A stretch of 64,000 nucleotides of DNA, taken from NCBI RefSeq assembly GCF_014681765.1, contig NZ_CP061498.1, forward strand, positions 1,922,001-1,986,000, read 5' to 3'. The notes beneath the pieces are model-generated. The model had not been told where the DNA came from. It was given only the letters and a program-made list of their open reading frames with translations, and searched no databases. Made by a program: the position numbers and the translations under genes. Below, piece by piece: positions 44,168 through 52,488 of this stretch (position 1 is the first letter of the stretch; each line of letters opens with the position of its first letter). This stretch comes from Roseicitreum antarcticum. Lineage in GTDB: Bacteria > Pseudomonadota > Alphaproteobacteria > Rhodobacterales > Rhodobacteraceae.

Positions 44168-45517
44168 ATGGCGTTTGAGGCATTCCGTCAGCGCATCGGT
44201 TCGATCATCGGCGGCTTCGATGCGGCCCAAGCCCATCGGCGTCTGCGCGGGTTCCGGGCATCCCGCGCTCATGTGAACACGCTGATCGCGGCCTCGGGCG
44301 AAACGATCACCGCCCGCGCGCGCTGGCTGGTCAGAAACAATGGCTATGCCGCGAATGCCGTGGAATCCTTCGCCAGCAATGTCGTCGGCGATGGCATCAA
44401 ACCCTCGTCGACGATCACGGATGCGGCAAAAAAGGAAGAGCTACAGGCGCTGTGGCTGGCCTGGACGGATGACGCTGACGCGGAAGGCCTGACCGACTTC
44501 TACGGTTTGCAGCGCCGCGCCGCGCGCGAAGTGTTCCTCTCCGGCGAGGTCTTTATCCGCATCCGGCCCCGCCGCGCGGAAGACGGTCTGACCGTGCCGC
44601 TGCAATTGCAGATGCTGCCTGCGGAAATGCTGCCCCTCGACATGAATCGCACGCTGTCCGGCGCTGGGCTGATCCGGCAGGGGATCGAATTCGACGGCAT
44701 CGGTCGCCGCGTCGCCTATCACTTCCTGCGCCGCCACCCGGGTGATCTGACCGACCCCGGCCTCACCAATGAGACCGTCCGTGTGCCCGCCGCAGATGTG
44801 ATCCACGTGCTGGACCCAGTCGAGGCAGGCCAGTTGCGCGGCGTGTCGCGCTTTGCCGCCGCAATCGTCAAGCTGTTCACCCTCGATCTCTATGACGACG
44901 CGGAACTGGAACGCAAAAAGATCGCGGCGATGTTCGCGATGTTCATCACGTCGCCCGCACCCGAAACCCCGCTGGAACCGACCGAGGAGGATCTGGAGGT
45001 TGAGCCCGGCCAGGTGGTGCGGCTGGATCCCGGCGAGGATGTCTCGACGCCTGCCACACCCGACTCCGGCGGCACCTATGAGCTTTTCCAATACCGGACG
45101 CTTCTGCAGGTCGCGGCGGCGCTGGGCATTCCTTACGGCTATCTGACCGGTGACACCGCAAAGGGTAACTTCTCAAACACCCGGATATCGCTGATCGAAT
45201 TCCGCCGTCGCATCTCGGCCTGGCAACATGGCGTGCTGGTGTTCCAGCTGTGCCGCGCGGTGTGGTCTCGCTGGATGGACGTGGCGGTGCTGTCCGGTGC
45301 TATCGACCTGCCCGGCTATGATCAACAGCGGCGGCAATATCAGGCCTGCGCCTGGTTGCCGACGAAATGGGACTGGATCGACCCGATGAAGGACGCCTCG
45401 GCCGAGATCCTGCAGATCGAGTCCGGGCTGAAATCTCGCACGCAGGCAATCTCGGAGCGTGGCTATGACGCAGAACAGGTCGACCGCGAATTGCCGCCGA
45501 GCGCAAACGCGAACTAG
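44168..45517 (+). CDS. Phage portal protein, lambda family; C-terminus altered by a frameshift
   Basis: 449 residues as read: VRNNGYAANAVESFASNVVG, REVFLSGEVFIRIRPRRAED, IRQGIEFDGIGRRVAYHFL, and ALGIPYGYLTGDTAKGNFSN define the lambda GpB portal family. At about 45489 one A seems to be lost; the next frame continues RIAAERKRELALGLDFRRPG and, past an in-frame TGA at about 45580, QADGAEGDDAPEDAEDKADP to a stop at 45660 that overlaps the next start (ATGA). So the original gene very probably ended at 45660. The lost tail is disordered and acidic. Confidence 0.88.
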   Translation: MAFEAFRQRIGSIIGGFDAAQAHRRLRGFRASRAHVNTLIAASGETITARARWLVRNNGYAANAVESFASNVVGDGIKPSSTITDAAKKEELQALWLAWTDDADAEGLTDFYGLQRRAAREVFLSGEVFIRIRPRRAEDGLTVPLQLQMLPAEMLPLDMNRTLSGAGLIRQGIEFDGIGRRVAYHFLRRHPGDLTDPGLTNETVRVPAADVIHVLDPVEAGQLRGVSRFAAAIVKLFTLDLYDDAELERKKIAAMFAMFITSPAPETPLEPTEEDLEVEPGQVVRLDPGEDVSTPATPDSGGTYELFQYRTLLQVAAALGIPYGYLTGDTAKGNFSNTRISLIEFRRRISAWQHGVLVFQLCRAVWSRWMDVAVLSGAIDLPGYDQQRRQYQACAWLPTKWDWIDPMKDASAEILQIESGLKSRTQAISERGYDAEQVDRELPPSANAN

Positions 45518-45656
45518 CGCTTGGCCTCGACTTCCGCCGTCCGGGATCCCCGGCGCAGGCCGGTGCTTGCCAGCGGCAAGGATGACAAGCAGACGGCGCG
45601 GAAGGCGACGACGCACCCGAAGATGCTGAAGACAAGGCTGACCCCAAGGAGGGCGC

Positions 45657-46991
45657 ATGATGCACCACGCCCAGATCGCCCAGCGCGCCTTCAACACACC
45701 CTTGATGGTCGACCCAGCCAAGGCGCTGGCGTTTCTGTCCGGGTTGGGCCCGCGCATCACGGGGCAGGAAATCACCTTCCATGGCCTGGAAGTGGAAGCC
45801 GCTGACCAGACAGCCGCCAGCCTGCCCGCCCGGGCGTCGCTGTTCGGCAATGACCTCGCCCAGCGCCACCAGCGTAATGGCACCCAGCCCTACGCCTTGG
45901 TCGACGGCATTGCAGTAATCGAAATTGCGGGCACACTTGTGCACCGTGGCGCGTGGATCGGGCAATCCTCGGGCATGACGTCTTACGAGGGCATCGCGGC
46001 CCAACTGCAGGCCGCGCTGTCCGATCCCGGCGTGCGCGGCATCGCCTTGGACATCGACAGCTTCGGTGGCGAGGTCGCTGGCGCCTTCGATTTGGCCGAC
46101 CGCATTCGGGCGGCGCGCGCGCAGAAGCCGATGCACGCCTTCGTAGCCGAACACGCGCTGTCCGCTGGCTACGTCCTGGCATCGCAAGCCGACCGCATTA
46201 TCCTGCCGCGCACCGGCGCTGTCGGCAGCATTGGCGTGGTGGCACTGCACACCGACATGAGCGGGGCGCTGGACCAGAAGGGCATTGCCGTCACGCTGAT
46301 CCACGCAGGTGCCCACAAGATCGATGCCAATCCGTACCAGCCCCTGCCCAAGGCGGTGCACGACCAGATGCAGCGCGAGTTGGAGGTCGTGCGCTTTCTG
46401 TTTGCCGAAACCGTCGCCGCTGGTCGCGGGGATCGGCTGACCCATGCAGCAGCACTTGCCACCGAAGCGGCTGTGTTTCGCGGGGCCGATGCCATCGCCG
46501 CAGGTCTTGCCGACGATCTCGCCGATCCCGTCACGGCCTTCCACGCTTTCGCCGCCGCACCCCGCGGCACCACTCCCACCAGCAGAAAGGGTCCACAGAT
46601 GACCATCATGCCCACCGACACCCCGAACCCGGCACCGACAGCCGCCACCAATCCCACACAGACGACCACGACGGCTGCACCAACGATGCCCGTGTCGTCG
46701 GTTGCAGTGGCACCCGACACAACGGCAATGAACGCCGACGCTGTTCGTGCAGAAGCAGCCGAGGTCGCACAGGTCTGCGCGCAGGCCGCTCGGCTCGGGG
46801 TTCAGATCGACGCAGCCGACGCGGTCACACGCGGGTTGAAGCCCGAAGCCCTGCGCGCCCGCGTCCTGGCCGATCTGGCCGCCCGCAGCGATGCTGCTGG
46901 CATCATCGCCACCGCCCCGGCAGCCACTGCGGCGAAAGACAGCCCGATCATCGCGGCCGCCAAGAAGGCCGCGACCGACGCCAAGCGCTGA
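45657..46991 (+). CDS. S49-family prohead protease with C-terminal scaffold domain (lambda gpC-like)
   Basis: 444 residues. Residues about 75-290 form an SppA-like protease: VIEIAGTLVHRGAW, DIDSFGGEVAGAFDLADRI, the Ser in AFVAEHALSAGYVLASQADR, GAVGSIGVVALHTDMSGAL and the basic Lys region AGAHKIDANP. A Thr/Pro-rich linker (about 315-370) leads to a helical scaffold part. It assembles with capsid protein and matures the prohead. Confidence 0.9.
   Translation: MMHHAQIAQRAFNTPLMVDPAKALAFLSGLGPRITGQEITFHGLEVEAADQTAASLPARASLFGNDLAQRHQRNGTQPYALVDGIAVIEIAGTLVHRGAWIGQSSGMTSYEGIAAQLQAALSDPGVRGIALDIDSFGGEVAGAFDLADRIRAARAQKPMHAFVAEHALSAGYVLASQADRIILPRTGAVGSIGVVALHTDMSGALDQKGIAVTLIHAGAHKIDANPYQPLPKAVHDQMQRELEVVRFLFAETVAAGRGDRLTHAAALATEAAVFRGADAIAAGLADDLADPVTAFHAFAAAPRGTTPTSRKGPQMTIMPTDTPNPAPTAATNPTQTTTTAAPTMPVSSVAVAPDTTAMNADAVRAEAAEVAQVCAQAARLGVQIDAADAVTRGLKPEALRARVLADLAARSDAAGIIATAPAATAAKDSPIIAAAKKAATDAKR
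46600..46991 (+). other. Possible internal start producing the scaffold protein alone (lambda Nu3-like)
   Basis: ATG 46600 (MTIMPTDTPNPAPTAATNPT) with AGAAAGGGT just upstream begins in the linker and would yield about 130 residues of the scaffold domain. Lambda makes Nu3 the same way from the 3' part of gene C. No direct evidence for use. Confidence 0.4.
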
Positions 46992-47035
46992 TCCAGCGCC
47001 ACTTCCCGCCAATCCCAAAACATGGAGACTGACCA

Positions 47036-47415
47036 ATGCCCGTCCTGACGCAACTGCCCAGCATGGGCGATGTCCTCAAATATGAGGTCAACCCGAACTA
47101 CACCCGCGAGTAATCACTTTGCTTGTCGGGATGCCCTATCCCGTCGGCTCGGTGCTCGGCAAAATTACCGCCAGCGGCAAATACAAGCTGGCCACCAGCG
47201 GTGGCGCAGATGGTGCGCAAACCGCCACGGCCGTCTTGCTCTATGCCGTCGACGCCACGCTTGCCGATGCCACTGGCATTGTGGTCGCGCGCGGTCCCTC
47301 AATCGTGTCGCGCGCAGGCCTCGCCTATGACGGCACCGTCGATGACGCCGCGAAGATCACCACCAAGATCGGCCAGCTGGCTGCCGTCGGCATCATTGCT
47401 CGCGACGGCGTCTGA
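47036..47415 (+). pseudogene. Head decoration protein (lambda gpD-like), single-base frameshift
   Basis: Starts MPVLTQLPSMGDVLKYEVNP, NYTRE, then TAA at about 47111. If one G is restored (GAG GTA ATC ACT) the frame continues VITLLVGMPYPVGSVLGKIT, ASGKYKLATS, AVLLYAVDATLADATGIVVA, RGPSIVSRAGLAYDG and ends RDGV at 47415, the complete gpD-like family length. Loss of decoration protein would weaken heads if real. Confidence 0.88.
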
Positions 47416-47468
47416 CGCCCACCGGCGCGGCGCATCCACATCCATCCCTCTTTCCCCCGGAGCACCCC

Positions 47469-48491
47469 ATGACCCTTGTCCGCAATCCCTTTGACGCTGG
47501 CGGCTATTCGCTGGCCGAAATGACGCAGGCCATCAATATCCTGCCCAACCTCTACACCCGCCTTGGCCAGATCGGCCTGTTTCGCTTCGAGGGCGTCAGC
47601 CAGCGCTCGGTGATCATCGAGCAATATGAGGGCGTGCTGAACTTGCTGCCCTCCGTCCCGCTGGGCGGCCCCGCCACCGTCGGCACGCGGGAAGGCCGTT
47701 CGATGCGGTCCTTCGCGCTGCCGTGGATCCCGCATGATGATGTGATCTTGCCCGGTGATATCCAAGGCCAACCGGCGCTGGGCGTGTTTGACGGGGCCGA
47801 CCCGCTGGTCGAGGTGATGAACCGCAAGTTGCAGCTGATGCGGCGCAAGCACGCCCAGACCCGCGAATACATGGAAATGAACGCGCTGCGCGGCATCGTC
47901 AAAGACGGGGCTGGGACGACGCTCTACAACTACTTCACCGAGTTTGGTCTCGCGCAAATCTCGGTGGACTTCGTGCTGGGCACGGCTGGCACCAATGTTC
48001 AGGGCAAGGTGCGCGAAGTCCTGCGCGCCATGGAAGACAACCTGCTGGGCGAAAGCATGAACGACGTGCATGCCCTCGTCAGCCGGGAATTCTTCGACAA
48101 GCTGATCGCGCATCCCAAGACCGAAGAGGCGTACAAGTTCTACGCCGCGACCGGCGCGCAGCCCTTGCGCCAGGATGTGCGGCGCAACTTCCCCTTCGCG
48201 GGCATCGTGTTCGAGGAGTATTCGGGCACGGTGACACTTTCCACCAAAGCCACCGAACGGCTGGTGCCCGCCAGCGAGGGTATCGCCTTCCCGTTGGGCA
48301 CCATGGACACCTTCACCACCTTCGGCGGCCCAGCCAACCTGCTGGAGGCGGCCAATACAATGGGCCTGCCACTCTATGCGCGCCAGCATCTCGACGAGAA
48401 GGGCCGCTGGATCGATCTGATGACGGAGGCCTCGATCCTGCCGGTCAACAAGCGGCCGCGCATCGCGATCCGCATTCACACCTCGAACTGA
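47469..48491 (+). CDS. Major capsid protein (lambda gpE family)
   Basis: 340 residues, intact: FDAGGYSLAEMTQAINILPN, GLFRFEGVSQRSVIIEQYEG, FALPWIPHDDVILPGDIQG, MNALRGIVKDGAGTTLYNYF, DDV-like NDVHALVSREFFDKLIAHP, and EEYSGTVTLSTKATERLV. HK97-fold E-family member. Directly downstream of the gpD-like gene as in lambda. Confidence 0.93.
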   Translation: MTLVRNPFDAGGYSLAEMTQAINILPNLYTRLGQIGLFRFEGVSQRSVIIEQYEGVLNLLPSVPLGGPATVGTREGRSMRSFALPWIPHDDVILPGDIQGQPALGVFDGADPLVEVMNRKLQLMRRKHAQTREYMEMNALRGIVKDGAGTTLYNYFTEFGLAQISVDFVLGTAGTNVQGKVREVLRAMEDNLLGESMNDVHALVSREFFDKLIAHPKTEEAYKFYAATGAQPLRQDVRRNFPFAGIVFEEYSGTVTLSTKATERLVPASEGIAFPLGTMDTFTTFGGPANLLEAANTMGLPLYARQHLDEKGRWIDLMTEASILPVNKRPRIAIRIHTSN

Positions 48492-48501
48492 CGGATCCGC
48501 C

Positions 48502-48816
48502 ATGAACGTCTTTGCCACCGCCATGGACCGCATCTATGCCAACCCGTCCATGGCGGTGGCAGCCTTGTGGATTTCCGCAACCACGTCAGAGGAAACGTCA
48601 ATCCGTGTCATACGTCGTGCGCCAGACCACATCACCGAATTCGGTGCGGCGCGCTTTGTCAGCGACACCATGATGGTGGACGTGCGCGTCGCAGACCTTC
48701 CGGGGCCCCGCCCAAACGATCTGATCGTGATCGGGGCCGACAGCTTTGCGATCCAGGGAGAACCCATGCGGGATCGCGAACGTCTGATCTGGACGCTGGA
48801 CCTGCGGCCAACATGA
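48502..48816 (+). CDS. Head-tail connector protein (FII-like)
   Basis: 104 residues: MNVFATAMDRIYANPSMAVA, MMVDVRVADLPGPRPNDLIV, DSFAIQGEPMRDRERLIWTL. Small beta protein of the usual size for the FII/HK97 gp7 connector class and in the expected order after the capsid gene. Confidence 0.75.
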   Translation: MNVFATAMDRIYANPSMAVAALWISATTSEETSIRVIRRAPDHITEFGAARFVSDTMMVDVRVADLPGPRPNDLIVIGADSFAIQGEPMRDRERLIWTLDLRPT

Positions 48817-49440
48817 GGCTGAGGATCGAGATCAATCCCGACATCGCCGCCTTAATGCAGGCAGAAATTGCCGCCGGTGAAAAGGCGGTGTCGGCCGCCA
48901 TGCGCGAGGCTGGCACCGGTCTCAAATCCGCTTGGCGCAGCCAGATCACCGGCGCGGGGTTGGGCACGAGGTTGGGCAACAGCATCCGCCTGGCCAGCTT
49001 CCCCAAAACTGGCGACAGCCTGAACGCAGCGGCGCTGGTCTGGTCCAACGCCCCGGTGATCATCGGAGCGCATGACACCGGCCCGCTGATCCGGTCCAAG
49101 AATGGGTTCTGGCTGGCGATCCCTGCTGCCGCTGGCAAAAGCAGCAAAGGCGGTCGGATCACCCGGCGAATGGGAGCGCCGCACTGGCCTGCGCCTAAGG
49201 TTTATCTACCGCCGGAGGGGCCCAAGCCTGCTGGTGGCCGAGGGACGGCTGAATTCCAAAGGTCGGGCTGTGGCGTCAAAGTCCAAAACCGGACGCGGCG
49301 TGGCAACCGTGCTGATTTTCCTGCTGGTACCACAGGTCAAGCTGCGGAAAAGGCTCGATTTGGCGCGGGATGCAGAGCGCGCGGTGGACGGCGTGCCGGG
49401 CCTGATCGTGGCGAGCTGGGTGGAGGGACAACTGGGCTGA
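48813..49440 (+). pseudogene. DUF6441-type tail completion protein, single-base frameshift
   Basis: N-terminal frame: MRLRIEINPDIAALMQAEIA, AMREAGTGLKSAWRSQITGA, LVWSNAPVIIGAHDTGPLIR, GFWLAIPAAAGKSSKGGRIT. Near 49166 one C seems lost and the frame ending at 49440 continues PGEWERRTGLRLRFIYRRRG, PSLLVAEGRLNSKGRAVASK, VPQVKLRKRLDLARDAERAV. Together about 208 residues. A gpZ or HK97 gp10-like role at the tail end is likely from the gene order. Confidence 0.82.
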
Positions 49441-49445
49441 CGTCT

Positions 49446-49465
49446 GCAATGCGGACAAAGTGTGA
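49446..49465. repeat. Cargo-boundary repeat, matching 38202-38221
   Basis: GCAATGCGGACAAAGTGTGA, 19 of 20 bases the same as at 38202-38221, starting 6 bases after the stop of the tail gene. Confidence 0.5.
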
Positions 49466-49504
49466 GTTCGCTGCAAGTGCACCAATGTTGGTTTTGAGGA
49501 AGCA

Positions 49505-49528
49505 GTTCAACAAACGGTCGTTTTTGGA
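49505..49528. repeat. Left boundary repeat (L2) of the methyltransferase cargo gene
   Basis: GTTCAACAAACGGTCGTTTT then TGGA; similar to L1 at 8970-8996. Confidence 0.5.
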
Positions 49529-49556
49529 ACAGCTGTAAATGTCAGATCCGAGCTAA

Positions 49557-50183
49557 TCAGCCGACGTTCGACATCTTCTGGGCCAGCCAGACAGTCGCTC
49601 CACCGCATGTCGGATCTTCTTCGATATGCTCAACCACATCGAAGCCATTCTCTTGCAATAGGCAGCGATATTCGGCTTTTTCCAAGCTTCCATGATACAG
49701 AGGCTGGCCTTCAAATGTTCCAATTGCTTCGCCTAACGATGTGCCGCTGGTGAACATCAGGGGGGCACCGGGAAAGCAGAGACGGCTAAAGGTTTCGAAC
49801 ATCGGGCGTTGATCTTCAGGCTTGAGGTGGAAAAAGCTGTGCCACGCAATCACACCATGAAATTTTTCCAATGAAGGTAGATTGCGCATGTCAGCGGCTA
49901 CCCATGTATGTTCGGGAAAGGTCTCCCGCGCGATGTCGGTCAGTGCGACCGCACCATCAACGCCGGTGATCTGACAAGCTTTGGCAATAAAATACTCTGC
50001 AATCGGTCGACCCGAGCCACAACCAAGGTCCAGAATATTTCGTTCGCCCTTCTGCGTCAGTGCGAGAAAACGATCCAGCCAAGGCTGTTCGAAAAGCGGT
50101 TGCCCCCGCATACGCAAATTAACCCAAGCTGAGGCGTTTTCTTGATAGAGGTCTATGATCGCGTCGGCGGCATTTTTAGGCAT
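49557..50183 (-). CDS. SAM-dependent class I methyltransferase, cargo gene inside the morphogenesis operon
   Basis: 208 residues. Motif I is RNILDLGCGSGRPIAEYFI, motif II ITGVDGAVALTDIA, motif III VAADMRNLPSLEKFHGVIAW, then HSFFHLKPEDQRPMFETFSR. It resembles small-molecule or resistance-type methyltransferases. It is opposite to the head and tail genes around it and flanked by repeats (49446-49528 and 50255-50355) shared with other cargo sites, so it was inserted into an otherwise standard gene order. Substrate unknown. Confidence 0.85.
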   Translation of the reverse strand: MPKNAADAIIDLYQENASAWVNLRMRGQPLFEQPWLDRFLALTQKGERNILDLGCGSGRPIAEYFIAKACQITGVDGAVALTDIARETFPEHTWVAADMRNLPSLEKFHGVIAWHSFFHLKPEDQRPMFETFSRLCFPGAPLMFTSGTSLGEAIGTFEGQPLYHGSLEKAEYRCLLQENGFDVVEHIEEDPTCGGATVWLAQKMSNVG

Positions 50184-50254
50184 TGTCGTATCCTCTTTTG
50201 ATTATCATGTCTCAAAATGAACGGCAGCAATGTCTAGGATAGCTAACTTGAGGG

Positions 50255-50355
50255 GTTCAAAAACCCTCCTTTTTGGCACGGCTGCAAAACACCTCGTTTG
50301 ATGCTGCCACAAACCCCGTTCAAAACCCAAGCAGTTGTTGAAGGTTTTTGGCTCT
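50255..50355. repeat. Right boundary repeat (R2), 101 bases, matching 9566-9666
   Basis: See R1. Contains AAAAACCCTCCTTTTTGGCA and GTTCAAAACCCAAGCAGTTG. Located between the cargo methyltransferase and the next tail gene. The remaining bases to 50446 show no gene. Confidence 0.65.
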
Positions 50356-50446
50356 CTCGTGATAGCGCACATCCGTACATCATGCAGCATCGGTCCGTTT
50401 GGGCTCGAAGCAGCCGTCGGTGAAGCCATCAGTCTTGGAATAACAG

Positions 50447-50869
50447 ATGCCCACCACCCGCGAAACCATCCTCGCCGCGCTGCATGCGGGGCTGCAGCCC
50501 TTGGCCGCCCTTGTTCTGCGCGATGAGGTTCTGCCAGAGCGAATCCCGGCAGCCGGGCTGATCATACTGCGCGATGGCCAGCCGGGCGAGCCGGAGGTGA
50601 CACTGTCGCCGCTGCGCTACCATTTCCAACACCGGGCCGAGCTTGAAGTGGTTATCCAGGCACCGAATGGCCGCGCCACGGCATTCGACAGCCTGATCGC
50701 CACCATTGGCACCACGCTGGAAGCCGATCGTACATTGGGCGGGTTATGCGACTGGGTTGAACCAGGAGCCCCGGCCTCGGTCGATCTGCCCGTCGAAGGC
50801 GCGGCAGCTCTGAAGGCGGCGGTGATCACCGTCGTCCTGCATTATACAACCACCGGCCCTCTGGCCTGA
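50447..50869 (+). CDS. Phage tail terminator/minor tail protein (gpU-like position)
   Basis: 140 residues: MPTTRETILAALHAGLQPLA, AAGLIILRDGQPGEPEVTLS, PLRYHFQHRAELEVVIQAPN. In related phages this gene lies between the DUF6441 gene and the tail tube gene; database entries sometimes call it acyl-CoA transferase, which is not supported by the sequence. Confidence 0.75.
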   Translation: MPTTRETILAALHAGLQPLAALVLRDEVLPERIPAAGLIILRDGQPGEPEVTLSPLRYHFQHRAELEVVIQAPNGRATAFDSLIATIGTTLEADRTLGGLCDWVEPGAPASVDLPVEGAAALKAAVITVVLHYTTTGPLA

Positions 50870-50893
50870 CACCCCCACAACAAGGAGAAAGAT

Positions 50894-51832
50894 ATGGCAC
50901 GTGCGCAAGGCGCGCGGGCGCAGATGGCGCTTGCGTATGAGACGGTTTACGGGACCCCGCCGGTCGGCGGTTTCACAAAGATGCCGTTCGCCAGCACCTC
51001 GCTGGGATCGGAACAGCCACTCCTGAACAGCGAATTGCTCGGCTATGGTCGCGATCCTCTCGCCCCGATCAAGGACGCGGTGACGGCCGATGGGGATGTC
51101 ATGGTGCCAATCGACGCCGAAGCCTTCGGGTTCTGGCTGAAGGCGGCCTTCGGGGATCCGATTACCTCTGGCGTTGGGCCTTACACCCATGAGTTCCGCT
51201 CGGGCGGCTGGACCCTGCCCTCAATGTCGATCGAGACCGGCATGCCCGAGGTGCCACGCTTTGCGATGTATTCCGGCTGCGTGCTGGATCAGCTGTCGTG
51301 GCAGGTGCAACGCTCCGGCCTGTTGACCGCGACCGCCCGGCTGGTGGCACAAGGCGAGACCATCGCCACTTTGAGCGGCGCGGGCACGCCCGCTGAACTG
51401 GCGCTGAAGCGGTTCGGCCATTTCAACGGCGCGATCAGCCGGAACGGCACGGCACTCGGCAACGTGGTGTCGGCGGAAATCACCTATGCCAACAACCTTG
51501 ACCGGATCGAGACCATCCGCAGCGATGGCAAGATCGACGGGGCTGACCCGTCCATCGCCGCCCTGACCGGTCGGATCGAGGTCCGCTTTGCCGACAGCAC
51601 GCTGGTGACGCAGGCAATCAACGGCGACCCTTGCGAGATCAGCTTCGCCTATGTCCTGCCCTCCGGGGATAGCTTCACCTTCACCGTTCACGCCGTCTAC
51701 CTGCCGCGCCCCCGGATCGAGATTTCCGGACCGCAGGGCGTGCAGGCGACATTCGACTGGCAAGCGGCGAAAGCTGCCAGCCCCGCCCGCATGTGCACCG
51801 CAAACCTGATCAACGATATCGAGGCATACTGA
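50894..51832 (+). CDS. Major tail tube protein
   Basis: 312 residues, intact: MARAQGARAQMALAYETVYG, FGFWLKAAFGDPITSGVGPY, THEFRSGGWTLPSMSIETG, VSAEITYANNLDRIETIRSD, and a C-terminal Ig-like region TVHAVYLPRPRIEISGPQG. Forms the tail tube. Stop overlaps the start of the next gene. Confidence 0.88.
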   Translation: MARAQGARAQMALAYETVYGTPPVGGFTKMPFASTSLGSEQPLLNSELLGYGRDPLAPIKDAVTADGDVMVPIDAEAFGFWLKAAFGDPITSGVGPYTHEFRSGGWTLPSMSIETGMPEVPRFAMYSGCVLDQLSWQVQRSGLLTATARLVAQGETIATLSGAGTPAELALKRFGHFNGAISRNGTALGNVVSAEITYANNLDRIETIRSDGKIDGADPSIAALTGRIEVRFADSTLVTQAINGDPCEISFAYVLPSGDSFTFTVHAVYLPRPRIEISGPQGVQATFDWQAAKAASPARMCTANLINDIEAY

Positions 51833-52269
51833 TGATCCGTCTGAACCTGACCGCTACGCCGCAATGGCTGGACCTCGCCCCTGGCCTGCGCCTGCTGGTC
51901 GCCCCGCTGACCACCGCCCTGATGGTATCGGCCCGCGCCGATCCGGCAATCGAAGGACTGCCCGATGGGGCTTCCCAAGAGGAACTGGCCCTCGCCATGG
52001 CCAAGGCCGTCGCTCGCCGGGCGGTCTTGGATTGGAAAGGTGTCGGCGATGACGCAGGTAACATCGTGCCCGTCACCCCCGAGGGCATCGACGCGCTGCT
52101 GGAAATCTGGCCGGTCTTCGAGGCGTTCCAAACCCAATACGTCGCGCGTGGCCTGATCCTGGACGCGGAAAAAAACGTCTCCGCGCCCTCGCCGAGTGGT
52201 CCTTCGGCGGCGGCGACCGGTACTGCACGGCCTGTACGGGGCGCTGCCCCAACTGCCCCGCAAGACTGA
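51832..52269 (+). CDS. Tail assembly chaperone G, with -1 frameshift product GT (51832-52496)
   Basis: 145 residues in frame 0 (MIRLNLTATPQWLDLAPGLR, GIDALLEIWPVFEAFQTQYV). A slippery heptamer lies at codons 113-115 (52170-52176). A -1 shift there continues KKRLRALAEWSFGGGDRYC, a zinc-like CTACTGRCPNC, then WQVWDLVGRLGGQLRVIPG, GWDMGAALAMAHALGIDTLI to a stop at 52496, giving about 221 residues. The T part has no start of its own. The tape measure gene follows, exactly as in lambda G-T-H. Confidence 0.85.
   Translation: MIRLNLTATPQWLDLAPGLRLLVAPLTTALMVSARADPAIEGLPDGASQEELALAMAKAVARRAVLDWKGVGDDAGNIVPVTPEGIDALLEIWPVFEAFQTQYVARGLILDAEKNVSAPSPSGPSAAATGTARPVRGAAPTAPQD
52170..52176 (+). promoter_or_regulatory. 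Programmed -1 ribosomal frameshift site, A AAA AAC
   Basis: In frame 0 the codons are GAA AAA AAC, so the heptamer A_AAA_AAC is positioned for tandem slippage. The -1 frame is open for 106 codons afterwards and encodes a conserved-looking domain, which frame 0 does not. Confidence 0.8.
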
Positions 52270-52488
52270 ACCGGCCGCAGACGGAAGATGGCTGGCAGGT
52301 TTGGGATCTGGTCGGCCGCCTCGGGGGCCAGCTGCGGGTCATCCCCGGCGCTGTGTTGGGCTGGGACATGGGCGCGGCCCTCGCGATGGCCCACGCCCTT
52401 GGCATCGATACCCTGATCGCCGCCGAACTGCTGCCCGAGATTGAGGCAGTGATGGTCCGCAAACTGAACGAACAAATCGGAGAAAACC

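Noticed and set aside
45300-47036. 578-codon leftward open frame
   Set aside because: It is the antisense of the S49 protease and portal genes; composition is Gly/Cys/Arg-rich without domains. Shadow of GC-rich coding.
47325-48533. 402-codon leftward open frame
   Set aside because: Antisense of the major capsid gene, which is strongly supported; no motif.
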